Part shown: positions 8,221 through 17,045 of the stretch, piece after piece
Position numbering within the stretch: the stretch's first letter is position 1
Layout: every line of letters begins with the position of its first letter
Assembly (NCBI RefSeq): GCF_900107965.1
Contig: NZ_FNVU01000001.1
Span: forward strand, 868,001 to 932,000
Direction of reading: 5' to 3'
From: Actinacidiphila yanglinensis
Lineage (GTDB): Bacteria > Actinomycetota > Actinomycetes > Streptomycetales > Streptomycetaceae
Length of the DNA: 64,000 nt
Notes under the pieces: model-generated
Databases searched by the model: none
Told to the model about the DNA's origin: nothing
What the model saw: only the letters and a program-made list of their open reading frames with translations
Position numbers and translations under genes: made by a program

Positions 8221-11200
8221 ATGAGTGACGGGCTGTTCGCGGGCAGATACGAACTCGCGGAGCTGCTCGGCTCCGGGGGCATGGCCCGGGTGCACCGGGC
8301 CCGCGACACGCGGATGGGCCGCATCGTCGCGATCAAGACGCTGATGCCCGAGCTGGCCCTCGACCCCGACGCCAGGCGCCGGTTCGCCCGCGAGGCGCAC
8401 GCCGCGGGCTCGCTCAACCACCCGGGCATCGTCACCGTCCACGACCAGGACGAGTATCGCGACGGCGACACCGTCGTGCCGTACCTCGTCATGGAGTACG
8501 TCCAGGGCGGCACGCTGGCCCAACTCGTCCGCGAGCAGGCGCCGTTCACGCCCGAGCGGGCGGTGCGGATCGTCTGCGACGTGCTCGACGCGCTCGCCCA
8601 CGCGCACGCCCACGGCACGGTGCACCGCGACGTGAAGCCCGCCAACGTGATGGTCACCACGGGCGGTGCCGTCAAGGTCGCCGACTTCGGCATCGCCCGC
8701 GTGCTCGATGTCGACACCCGGCTGACCACCGCGGGCTCCTCCATCGGCACCCCCAGCTACATGTCGCCCGAGCAGGTCAACGGCGGCGACGTGGACGCCC
8801 GCAGCGACGTCTACGCGGTCGGCTGCGTGCTCACCGAACTGCTCACCGGCAAGCCGCCGTTCCACGACGGCAACCCGCTCAGCGTCATGTACTGGCACGT
8901 GCACTCCGAGCCGCCCGCGCCCTCCGCCGCCAATCCCCGGGTGCCGGCGGAACTCGACGCTCTGGTCCTGGCGGCGCTGGCGAAGGACCCGGCCGGCCGC
9001 CCCGCCGACGCCGGGATCTACCGGGCCCGGCTGTGGGCGTGGCTGACCGCCGCCCGCGCCACCACGGTGACCGGCCCGGCCACCCTGCCGCCGCAGGACT
9101 TCGGACTGGCGCCCCCCGGCACCCCGCAGGACTCGCCGTCCACTCCGGCCAAGCCGGCCACGCCGTCGAGTCCCCTGGCCACCCCGCCCGGGCACCCCGG
9201 TGCCGACCCGCGCGCCACCTTCGGGGTCGGCGCCGCGCTCCCCGCGATCCCGCCCCAGGACACGCCGCCGTCGCCGGCACCCGGGCCCTACCAGGGACTT
9301 CCGGGTGCGCCGCAGACTCCGCAGCCGCCCGGCGCGCCGGCCTCCGGCTTCGGCGAGCACCCGGCGTACTCCCGCAGCCCGCAGGTGCCGCTGCCCCCGC
9401 CGTACCAGCCGAGCACCCCGCCGCCGGTCAACGCCGGCGCCGGTGCGGTGCCGCACCAGCAGCCCGCCATGCACGGGGGAATGCCGCCCGGCCCGCACGC
9501 CGGCATGGCCCCCGTGCCGCACTCCGCCGGGATGCCGGGTCCGACGCCGGGCTGGAGCGCGCGCCGCAAGATCCTCACCGGCGTCGCGGCACTCGCCTTC
9601 GCGGGCATCACCGTGTCCGTCGTGCTCGCCACCGGGGCCTTCGGCGACAAGCCGGGCCCCAAGCCCAGCCCGGACCCGCCGACGCCGACCCCGACCAGCG
9701 GCCAGGCCGCCCTCAAGCGGCACGGCGGTACGGCCGGCACCGGCTACAACGGGGGCGTCGACGGGGTCGTCCGGCCCTCCGTCCAGACCGGCGGCACGGT
9801 CGACCTGGCCGCCTCCTACATCGACTCCAGCCTGCTGGACCCGGCCGACACCTACGACCCCAGCGCCTGGAACGTCCAGCGCCTGCTCTACCGCAACCTC
9901 GTCGGCTACGCCCCCGCGCCCGGCGACAAGGGGCGCAAGCTCCTGCCCGACCTGGCCACCACCACCGGCGACGTCGGCGACAACGGCCTGACCTGGACGT
10001 ACCACCTGAAGGACGGCATACGCTTCCAGGACGGCTCGCCGATCACGTCCAAAGACATCAAGTACGGCGTCGAGCGCACCTTCGACCGCGGCGTGCACGG
10101 CGGCGGCCCGACGTACCTGTCCGACCTCCTCGACGAGGGCCAGCACTACCCGGGCCCGTACGACGACAGCGACCCCGACAAGATGGGCCTGAAGTCGGTC
10201 GCCACCCCGAACGACAGCACCATCGTCTTCACCCTCGCCAAGCCCTACGCCGACTTCCCCTACATCCTGGCGATGTCGGTCGGCGCCGCGGTGCCGCCGG
10301 CCGCGGACACCGGCAACGGCAAGGACTACGAGAAGGCGCCGGTGGCCAGCGGCCCCTACAAGGTGAGCAGTTACCAGCCCGGCAAGTCGCTGCACCTGGT
10401 CCGCAACCCCGAGTGGGACGCGACCACCGACCCGATCCGCTCCCAACTGCCGGTCGGCTACGACCTGAAGCTCTACGACTCCCAGGACGAGGTCGAGAAG
10501 GCCCTCCTCGACGGCACGGCCGACCTGGACTTCTCCGAGACGCTGCTCGACGACCAGACCGAGACGCAGGTCATCAACAGCCCGGCGGAGAAGGCGAACA
10601 CCGACCTCGCCTACACCGGGGCGACCCGCTACCTGAGCCTCAGGACGGACGTGGCACCGTTCGACAACGCCGACTGCCGCAAGGCCGTGGCGTACGCCGT
10701 CGACCGGGCCCAGGTCGAGGCCGCGCTCGGCGGGCAGTACGAAGGCGGCGAGGTCGCCACCACCATGCTGCCGCCGACCAACATCAGCCATGACGCCGAC
10801 GCGCACCTGTACTCCAGCACCGCCGGCGAGCAGGAGGCGGACGACGCCCGCACCGAACTCGACAGCTGCGGCAAGGCGGACGGGTTCCGCACCACGCTGG
10901 TGGGCATCTCCAGCGCCTCCAAGGGCAACGACGCCATGCAGGCGATCGCCGCCTCGCTGAAGCAGGTCGGCATCGACGTCACCGTCAAGACGATGGACGC
11001 GACCGCCTTCTACGACACCCTGCTGACGCCCAGCAAGCTCAAGGCAGCCAAGTGGGGCATGGTGTACACCGCGTGGATCGGCGACTACCCGACCGGCGGC
11101 GGCTTCCTGCGCCAGCTCGTCCAGCCCGGCGGCGTCAGCAACTACGCGAACCTCGACGACGCCACCCTCAACCACATGGTCGACCAGGCGGACACGCTCA

Positions 11201-11379
11201 CCGGGGCGACCGCCGCGGCCAAGGCCTGGACCTCGATCGACGCGCAGCTCATGAAGGACGCCGCGATGGTGCCGCTGGTCTACGACCGGCACCTGGTCTA
11301 CCGCGGCAGCCGCCTCACCAACGTCTACCAGCAGCAGGTGATCGGCCAGGTCGACCTCAGCGCGCTGGGCGTGAAGTGA
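8221..11379 (+). CDS. Ser/Thr protein kinase fused to an extracellular family-5 peptide-binding domain
   Basis: Predicted 1052-residue single-pass receptor kinase. Residues 1-270 are a complete Hanks-type kinase: glycine loop G17SGGMA, Lys39 in VAIK, HRDVKPAN with catalytic Asp137, and DFG at 155-157. A Pro-rich linker of roughly 170 residues leads to one membrane helix (about 451-473) followed by a Pro/Thr-rich spacer. Residues about 524-1052 form a full extracytoplasmic solute-binding domain of the OppA/DppA family (YRNLVGYAP, WTYHLKDGIRFQDGSPIT, RKAVAYAVDR, WIGDYPTGGGFLRQ). Kinase inside and peptide binder outside suggests sensing of a peptide or peptide-like ligand, with phosphorylation of cytoplasmic targets. 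The ATG at 8221 follows GGGCGGGGC. No permease genes are adjacent, arguing against transport. The 3' end overlaps the convergent cobC by 23 bp. Confidence 0.93.
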   Translation: MSDGLFAGRYELAELLGSGGMARVHRARDTRMGRIVAIKTLMPELALDPDARRRFAREAHAAGSLNHPGIVTVHDQDEYRDGDTVVPYLVMEYVQGGTLAQLVREQAPFTPERAVRIVCDVLDALAHAHAHGTVHRDVKPANVMVTTGGAVKVADFGIARVLDVDTRLTTAGSSIGTPSYMSPEQVNGGDVDARSDVYAVGCVLTELLTGKPPFHDGNPLSVMYWHVHSEPPAPSAANPRVPAELDALVLAALAKDPAGRPADAGIYRARLWAWLTAARATTVTGPATLPPQDFGLAPPGTPQDSPSTPAKPATPSSPLATPPGHPGADPRATFGVGAALPAIPPQDTPPSPAPGPYQGLPGAPQTPQPPGAPASGFGEHPAYSRSPQVPLPPPYQPSTPPPVNAGAGAVPHQQPAMHGGMPPGPHAGMAPVPHSAGMPGPTPGWSARRKILTGVAALAFAGITVSVVLATGAFGDKPGPKPSPDPPTPTPTSGQAALKRHGGTAGTGYNGGVDGVVRPSVQTGGTVDLAASYIDSSLLDPADTYDPSAWNVQRLLYRNLVGYAPAPGDKGRKLLPDLATTTGDVGDNGLTWTYHLKDGIRFQDGSPITSKDIKYGVERTFDRGVHGGGPTYLSDLLDEGQHYPGPYDDSDPDKMGLKSVATPNDSTIVFTLAKPYADFPYILAMSVGAAVPPAADTGNGKDYEKAPVASGPYKVSSYQPGKSLHLVRNPEWDATTDPIRSQLPVGYDLKLYDSQDEVEKALLDGTADLDFSETLLDDQTETQVINSPAEKANTDLAYTGATRYLSLRTDVAPFDNADCRKAVAYAVDRAQVEAALGGQYEGGEVATTMLPPTNISHDADAHLYSSTAGEQEADDARTELDSCGKADGFRTTLVGISSASKGNDAMQAIAASLKQVGIDVTVKTMDATAFYDTLLTPSKLKAAKWGMVYTAWIGDYPTGGGFLRQLVQPGGVSNYANLDDATLNHMVDQADTLTGATAAAKAWTSIDAQLMKDAAMVPLVYDRHLVYRGSRLTNVYQQQVIGQVDLSALGVK

Positions 11380-12844
11380 GGACGGCGGCCAGCGCGTCGA
11401 GGAAGCCGTCGGTGGTACGGCGGTCCCGCACCGCCACCCGCAGCCAGTCCGGGTCCAGGCCGGGGAAGGTGTCGCCCCGGCGCACCGCGTAGCCCGACGC
11501 CCGCAGGGCCGCGCGCACGCCGGCCCCGCCCGGCAGCCGCAGCAGCAGGAACGGCGCGGCCGGCGCGTCCCCGGCGGTCCGCACCCCCGGCAGTTCCCGC
11601 AGCCGCTCCAGCAGGTACGAACGGTCCGCGGCGACCTGCAGGGCCGCCTCGGCCGCCTCCTCCAGGGCCCGGTCCGACACGCACGCCACCGCCGCCGCCA
11701 GCGCGGGAGTGGACACCGCCCACAGCGGCTGGGCGGTTTCCAACGCGGCGACCACCTCCGGCTCGGCGAGTACGTAGCCGACCCGCAGTCCGGCCAGTCC
11801 CCACGTCTTGGTCAGGCTGCGCAGCACCACCAGCCCCGGCACCCCGGCCGCCGTGCTCCCGTCGGCCAGCGACTCCCGCTCGCCCGGCACCGCGTCCATG
11901 AACGCCTCGTCCACCACCAGCGTGCGCCCGGGCCGTGCCAACTCCCTTACCAGCGCGGACGGATGCAGGACCGAGGTGGGGTTCGTCGGGTTGCCCACCA
12001 CCACCAGGTCGGCGTCGTCGGGGATCCTGCCGGGGTCGAGCCGGAACCCGTCCGAGGGGTCCAGCACCACCCGTTCCACCGCGTGCCCGGCCGCCCGCAG
12101 CGCGGCCTCCGGCTCCGTGAACTGCGGGTGCACGACCACCGCGCGCCGGGGCCGCAGCGTCCGCGCCAGGAGCACGAACGCCTCGGCCGCGCCCGCCGTC
12201 AGCAGCACCTCCGGGTCGGGCCGGCCGTGCCGCAGCGCCACCGCGTGCCGTGCCGCCCGGCCGTCCGGATACGCCGCCAACCCGGCCAGCGAGCGGCCGA
12301 TCACCTCGGCGAGCCACGCGGGCGGCGTTCCCGCCCGGACGTTGACCGCCAAGTCGACCAGCCCCTGGCCCACTTCGGCATCGCCGTGGTGCCGCAGGTC
12401 GTGGCCGTCGGGGTACATGTCGTCTCCTCGTGCGGGTGTCGGTGTCGTGCCGTCCGCGGGCGCGGGTGCCGCGCGGGCGACGGCGACGGTCGCGTGGGCC
12501 GACTTCCGCTTGGCGAGGGCGAGTGCGGCGCCCGGGCCGGCGGCGAGCAGCGCCGCGGCTTCGGCGACCGACGGGGTCCCGAGCGCGGCGAGGACCGCCC
12601 CGGACGGGGTCGGCACCGCCACCCGCGCGAGGTCGGCCGGGGGCAGGCCGAGCACCGGCACCCCGAGGTGGGCCGCGGCCGCGGCGATCCCGGGGGCCCG
12701 CTCCTTGCCGGCGATGGTGGCGAGCGCGACCACGGCCGCCCCCGCCGCCCCTGCCTCCGCCAGCGCCGCCCGCACCAGGGGCACGACCTCCGCCGTGCCG
12801 GCCGCGCTGCCGGCGCCGACGCCGACGTAGAGCCGCTCGCTCAC
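11357..12844 (-). CDS. cobC: CobE/CbiG-C domain fused to CobC-type PLP aminotransferase-like enzyme
   Basis: Predicted 495-residue cytoplasmic cobalamin enzyme with two parts. Residues 1-125 resemble the CobE/CbiG C-terminal domain (VGVGAGSAAGTAEVVPLV, TIAGKERAPGIAAAA), which helps opening of the corrin ring. Residues 140-495 form a class I aminotransferase-fold PLP enzyme of the CobC/CobD type (LAVNVRAGTPPAWL, NPTNPTSVL, PLP-lysine motif SLTKTWGLAGLRVGY), expected to supply the aminopropanol (phosphate) arm of the nucleotide loop. The fusion is common in actinobacteria (Rv2231c-like). The GTG at 12844 overlaps the cobB stop as GTGA, so it is translationally coupled and last in the operon seen here. 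Confidence 0.88.
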   Translation of the reverse strand: MSERLYVGVGAGSAAGTAEVVPLVRAALAEAGAAGAAVVALATIAGKERAPGIAAAAAHLGVPVLGLPPADLARVAVPTPSGAVLAALGTPSVAEAAALLAAGPGAALALAKRKSAHATVAVARAAPAPADGTTPTPARGDDMYPDGHDLRHHGDAEVGQGLVDLAVNVRAGTPPAWLAEVIGRSLAGLAAYPDGRAARHAVALRHGRPDPEVLLTAGAAEAFVLLARTLRPRRAVVVHPQFTEPEAALRAAGHAVERVVLDPSDGFRLDPGRIPDDADLVVVGNPTNPTSVLHPSALVRELARPGRTLVVDEAFMDAVPGERESLADGSTAAGVPGLVVLRSLTKTWGLAGLRVGYVLAEPEVVAALETAQPLWAVSTPALAAAVACVSDRALEEAAEAALQVAADRSYLLERLRELPGVRTAGDAPAAPFLLLRLPGGAGVRAALRASGYAVRRGDTFPGLDPDWLRVAVRDRRTTDGFLDALAAVLTSRPAR

Positions 12845-14247
12845 CGGGACGGCCGGGCGGAGCAGAAGTCCACGAAGCGCCGGGCGACGGAGGGTTCCGC
12901 GGCCCAGTGGGTGTGCAGGTAGGAGGCGTGCACCCGGCCCTGGACGAAGCCCTCGACCCGGCGCTCGGGACGGATGAATCCCCAGGCGGGGGCCGGGCCC
13001 GCGGTCGGCTCGACCCGGGTGCGGTGGAACTCGTGCCCCCGGATCCGGGTCCCCGCGGCGGCGAGCACGCTGTCGCCGACCGCTACCGCCTCGCGGTAGC
13101 CGAGCGTGAGCCGGGCGCCCATCGCCGCCTTAGCGTCGAGCACCCCGCACATCGGCCGGCCGTCCAACTCCCTCACCAGGTAGAGCAGTCCGGCGCACTC
13201 GGCGGCGAGCGGCCCGGTGAAGGCCGCGACCTCGCGGCGCAGGGCGCCGTTCGCGGACAGCTCCGGGCCGTACATCTCGGGGAAGCCCCCGCCGATCACC
13301 ACGCCCCGGGTGCCGGGGGGCAGCGCCTCGTCGTCGAGCGGGTCGAAGCCCACCACGTCGGCGCCCGCGGCGGTCAGCAGTTCCTCGTGCTCGGGGTACG
13401 CGAACGTGAAGGCGGCGCCGCGGGCCACCGCGACCACGGGCCGGGCGGCAGGCGGGAGTCCGGCCGCGTCGCGGCCGGCGACCGGCGCCGCACCCGCCAG
13501 CGCCACCTCACTCGCGGGGTCCCACGCCGTACCCGCCAGCGGGGGAGCCGTGCGCGCGAGCGCCAGCAGGGCGTCGAGGTCGCACCCGGCGGCGATCCGG
13601 TCGGCGACCGCGTCCACCCAGGCCAGCGCCTCCGCGCGCCGCTCCGCGACCGGCACCAGACCCAGGTGACGCGCGGGCACCGCGAGCACGTCGGAGCGGC
13701 CCAGCGAGCCCAGCACGGGCATGCCGACCTCCTCCAGCGCCGCGCGCAGGATCTCCTCGTGCCGTGCCGAACCGACCTTGTTGAGCACCACCCCGCCCAG
13801 CCGCACCCCCGGGTCGAAGGAGGCGAAGCCGTGCACCAGGGCCGCCACCGACCTGGCCTGCGCGGAGGCGTCCACCACCAGCACCACCGGCGCGGCCAGC
13901 ACCTTGGCGACCTGCGCGGTCGAGGCCAGCTCGCCGTGCCCGGTGGCACCGTCGAACAGCCCCATCACGCCCTCCACCACCGCGAGCGCCGACCCGGCCG
14001 CCCCATGCAGGAAGAGCGGCACCACCCGCTCCACCCCGCACAGGTACGGATCGAGGTTGCGGCCCGGCCGGCCGGTGGCGAGCGCGTGGTACCCCGGGTC
14101 GATGTAGTCCGGGCCGACCTTGTGCGGGGACACCGCCAGGCCCCGTGCCGCGAACGCGGCCATCAGCCCGGTGGCGACCGTCGTCTTGCCGCTGCGCGAC
14201 GACGGTGCGGCGATCACCAGCCGCGGCACCGACGCCGCCGCGCTCAC
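12841..14247 (-). CDS. cobB: Cobyrinate a,c-diamide synthase
   Basis: Predicted 468-residue ATP- and glutamine-dependent amidase that converts (hydrogeno)cobyrinic acid to its a,c-diamide. The N-terminus has the P-loop-like PSSRSGKTTVATGLM of the dethiobiotin synthetase fold, followed by HKVGPDYIDPGYH. The C-terminal glutaminase domain shows GGGFPEMYGPEL, the nucleophile Cys in AAECAGLLYL, and His in the GHEFHRT and HASYLHTHW segments. The GTG start at 14247 overlaps the cobO stop (GTGA). An adjacent in-frame GTG at 14250 is possible. It is expressed as part of the riboswitch-controlled cobalamin operon. Confidence 0.93.
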   Translation of the reverse strand: MSAAASVPRLVIAAPSSRSGKTTVATGLMAAFAARGLAVSPHKVGPDYIDPGYHALATGRPGRNLDPYLCGVERVVPLFLHGAAGSALAVVEGVMGLFDGATGHGELASTAQVAKVLAAPVVLVVDASAQARSVAALVHGFASFDPGVRLGGVVLNKVGSARHEEILRAALEEVGMPVLGSLGRSDVLAVPARHLGLVPVAERRAEALAWVDAVADRIAAGCDLDALLALARTAPPLAGTAWDPASEVALAGAAPVAGRDAAGLPPAARPVVAVARGAAFTFAYPEHEELLTAAGADVVGFDPLDDEALPPGTRGVVIGGGFPEMYGPELSANGALRREVAAFTGPLAAECAGLLYLVRELDGRPMCGVLDAKAAMGARLTLGYREAVAVGDSVLAAAGTRIRGHEFHRTRVEPTAGPAPAWGFIRPERRVEGFVQGRVHASYLHTHWAAEPSVARRFVDFCSARPSR

Positions 14248-14840
14248 CACTCGATCCCCCGCTGACCCTTCTGCCCGGCGTCCATCGGGTGCTTGACCTT
14301 CGTCATCTCGGTCACCAGGTCGGCGAAGTCCAGCAGTTCGGCCGGGGCGTTCCGCCCGGTGACCACCACGTGCTGGGTGCCGGACCGGTCCCGCAGCACC
14401 CGCACCACCTCGTCCACAGGCACCCAGCCCCAGTGCATCGGGTACGCGAACTCGTCCAGCACGTACAGCCGGTACGTCTCCGCGGCCAGGTCGCGCTTGA
14501 CCTGCTCCCACCCCTCCCTGGCGGCCTCCTCGCTGGAGGCGGGGTCACGCTGCACCCAGGACCAGCCCTCGCCCATCTTGTGCCAGGTGACCGCGCCGCC
14601 CTCGCCGGAGGCGCCGAGCACCTTCAGCGCGCGCTCCTCGCCGACCTTCCACTTCGCCGACTTGACGAACTGGAACACCCCCACCGGCCAGCCCTGGTTC
14701 CACGCCCGCAGCGCCATTCCGAAGGCCGCCGTCGACTTGCCCTTGCCCGGCCCGGTGTGCACGATCGTCAGCGGCCGATTGCGTCGCTGACGAGTCGTCA
14801 GGCCGTCGTCCGGCACCTCGGTCGGCTGTCCCTGCGGCAT
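14244..14840 (-). CDS. cobO: Cob(I)yrinic acid a,c-diamide adenosyltransferase
   Basis: Predicted 198-residue cytoplasmic enzyme that transfers the 5'-deoxyadenosyl group of ATP to the reduced cobalt of corrinoids. The P-loop HTGPGKGKSTAAFGMALRA, the KSAKWKVGEE segment, VLDEFAYPMHWGWV and the RNAPAELLDFADLVTEM stretch are all characteristic of CobO/BtuR, and the length is normal. The ATG overlaps the stop of the chelatase gene by one base (TAATG), implying coupled translation. Confidence 0.95.
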   Translation of the reverse strand: MPQGQPTEVPDDGLTTRQRRNRPLTIVHTGPGKGKSTAAFGMALRAWNQGWPVGVFQFVKSAKWKVGEERALKVLGASGEGGAVTWHKMGEGWSWVQRDPASSEEAAREGWEQVKRDLAAETYRLYVLDEFAYPMHWGWVPVDEVVRVLRDRSGTQHVVVTGRNAPAELLDFADLVTEMTKVKHPMDAGQKGQRGIEW

Positions 14841-16972
14841 TACGCGGCCCTCCGTACGTCCTTGACCAGCGCGGACACCGTGTCGGCCCGCAGCTCCTCC
14901 AGCGCCACCGCGGCAGCGCCCAACTCTCTTGCCAGCGCGCCCGCGAGGCCGAGCCGCACCGGACCCGTCTCGCAGTCCACCACCACCGATGCCACGCCCG
15001 CGGCTGCCAGCAGCCGCGCCGCAGCTGCCGCCCGGGGCACCGGTTCGGGGCCGCCGGTCGCCCGGCCGTCGGTCACCACCACCAGCAGCGGCCGCCGCGA
15101 GGGATCGCGCAGCCGCTCCACCCGCAGCACCTCGTGCGCCCGTAGCAGGCCCGCCGCCAGGGGTGTACGGCCACCGGTCGGCAGCTTCTCCAGCCGGGCC
15201 GCGCCCGCGTCCACCGACGACGTCGGCGGGAGTGCCAGCTCCGCGCCCGCGCCCCGGAAGGTGACCAGCCCGACCTTGTCCCGGCGCTGGTAGGCGTCCA
15301 GCAGCAGCGACAGCACCGCGCCCTTCACCGCGCCCATCCGCCGGCGCGCCGCCATCGACCCCGAGGCGTCCACCACGAAGAGCACCAGGTTGCCCTCCCG
15401 GCCTTCCCGCACCGCCTGCCGCAGGTCGTCGCGCCGCACCACCAGCCCGCGGCCCGCGCGGCCCCGCGCCCGCTGATGCGGCGCCGCCGCCCGTACCGTC
15501 GCCGCCAGGTGCAGCGACGCCAGCCGGCCCCGCGGCCGCTCCGCGCCGGTCGTCCGCCCGTGGGCGGTCCGGGCCCGCGAGCGGCGGCCCGCCGCGCCCT
15601 CGCCCAGCCCGGGCACGGTCAGCGCGCGGGTCCGGTACGGGTCCCCGGCGGCGAGCGGCGGCTGCTCGGGTGCGGCCGCGGCCTTCCCACCCGTCCCCGC
15701 GCCGGCCCGCTCCGGAGCAGGGGCCGTCGCGCCGTCGGATCCGCCTGATCCGTCTGTGGTGGCCGAACCCGCCTCGGCGCCGGGGCCGTTGCCCGGATCG
15801 CGCTGCGGCGGCACCCCGCCACCACCCGGCCCCCCGCCGTCGGGACCGTCACCGTCGGGCCCGCCCTCGGGATCGGGGTCGGGTTCCGGCTCCGGGTTCC
15901 CGTCCGTGTCCTGGGCGTCGCGCCGCGCCTGCTCCGCCTCCTCGGCCTGCTCCGCCTCCTGGCGGGCCCGCTCCAGCGTCTCGTCCAGCTTGTCCTCGTC
16001 CAGCCCCGGCGCGTCGAAGGGGTTGCGGCGGCGCCGGTGCGGCAGAGCGAGCAGCGCGGCCTGCCGCACATCCGCCGTCGTCACCTCGGACCGGCCCGCC
16101 CACGCGGCCAGCGCGGTGGCCGTGCGCGCCATCACGATGTCCGCGCGCATCCCGTCCACCTCGAATGCCGCGCAGGTCGCGGCGATCTGCCGCAGCACCG
16201 CATCGCCGAGGACCACGGCCGGCAGCAACTCCCGGGCCACGGCGATCCGTTCGCGCACCTCCCGCTCCTCGACGGCCCAACGCGCCGCGAACCCGGCCGG
16301 ATCCGCGTCGTACGCCAGCCGCCGCCGGACGACCTCCACCCGCTCGTCGGTCTCGCGGGAGGCGGCGACCTCCACGGTCAGCCCGAAGCGGTCGAGCAAC
16401 TGCGGCCGCAGCTCGCCCTCTTCGGGGTTCATCGTGCCGACCAGCAGGAAACGCGCCGCGTGCCGGACCGACACGCCCTCGCGCTCCACGTAACTCGCCC
16501 CCATCGCGGCCGCGTCCAGCAGCAGGTCCACGAGGTGGTCGTGCAGGAGGTTGACCTCGTCGACGTAGAGCAGGCCGCGGTGCGCCTCGGCCAGCAGGCC
16601 CGGCTCGAACGCCTTCACGCCCTCCGCCAGCGCCCGCTCGATGTCGAGGGAGCCGACCAGCCGGTCCTCCGACGCCCCGACCGGCAGCTCGACCAGCCTC
16701 GCGGCCCGCGGCACCCCCTGGACGTCGGCGGGGTGCGGCCCGTCCGGGCAGTCCGGGTCGGCCGCCGCCGGGTCGCAGTTGAACCGGCAGCCGGGCACCG
16801 CGGTCAGGCCCGGCAGCAGCGAGGCGACCGCGCGCACGGTCGTGGTCTTCGCCGTCCCCTTCTCCCCCCGGACCAGGATGCCACCCACGGCGGGGCTGAC
16901 CGCGTTGAGCAGCAGCCCCAGGCGCAGATCCCGCTGGCCGACGATCGCCGAGAACGGGTAGGGCACGCTCAT
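14840..16972 (-). CDS. Putative cobalt/magnesium chelatase, fused I and D subunits (AAA+ ATPase + VWA)
   Basis: Predicted 710-residue ATPase of the chelatase that inserts cobalt into the corrin ring. Residues 1-330 are a ChlI/BchI-type AAA+ module: Walker [12 protein letters not shown], Walker [21 protein letters not shown], and sensor [20 protein letters not shown] 150-residue acidic, Pro/Gly-rich linker follows, as in BchD. The C-terminal 200 residues form a VWA domain with the MIDAS motif DASGS in [15 protein letters not shown]. The catalytic partner would be CobN, which I do not find adjacent. The stop overlaps the cobO start; 73 bp separate it from cobQ upstream. Confidence 0.9.
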   Translation of the reverse strand: MSVPYPFSAIVGQRDLRLGLLLNAVSPAVGGILVRGEKGTAKTTTVRAVASLLPGLTAVPGCRFNCDPAAADPDCPDGPHPADVQGVPRAARLVELPVGASEDRLVGSLDIERALAEGVKAFEPGLLAEAHRGLLYVDEVNLLHDHLVDLLLDAAAMGASYVEREGVSVRHAARFLLVGTMNPEEGELRPQLLDRFGLTVEVAASRETDERVEVVRRRLAYDADPAGFAARWAVEEREVRERIAVARELLPAVVLGDAVLRQIAATCAAFEVDGMRADIVMARTATALAAWAGRSEVTTADVRQAALLALPHRRRRNPFDAPGLDEDKLDETLERARQEAEQAEEAEQARRDAQDTDGNPEPEPDPDPEGGPDGDGPDGGGPGGGGVPPQRDPGNGPGAEAGSATTDGSGGSDGATAPAPERAGAGTGGKAAAAPEQPPLAAGDPYRTRALTVPGLGEGAAGRRSRARTAHGRTTGAERPRGRLASLHLAATVRAAAPHQRARGRAGRGLVVRRDDLRQAVREGREGNLVLFVVDASGSMAARRRMGAVKGAVLSLLLDAYQRRDKVGLVTFRGAGAELALPPTSSVDAGAARLEKLPTGGRTPLAAGLLRAHEVLRVERLRDPSRRPLLVVVTDGRATGGPEPVPRAAAAARLLAAAGVASVVVDCETGPVRLGLAGALARELGAAAVALEELRADTVSALVKDVRRAA

Positions 16973-17045
16973 GAATGGGTCGCTCCTTCGGGGAAGTTGC
17001 CGGTGGGCCGGCCGGATGTGCCCGTGCGGGCGGTCGTCGGGGCGG

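Noticed and set aside
5986..11292. A 1768-codon minus-strand open frame antisense to the LAETG and kinase genes
   Set aside because: Only its last 205 codons match a family (DUF4865). The rest is an antisense shadow of high-GC genes with low-complexity Gly/Arg/Val composition.
8221..11379. Kinase gene as two genes accidentally merged by an assembly error
   Set aside because: The frame runs through a coherent linker, a membrane helix and a spacer with the expected composition; a random junction would not supply the transmembrane segment in the right place.
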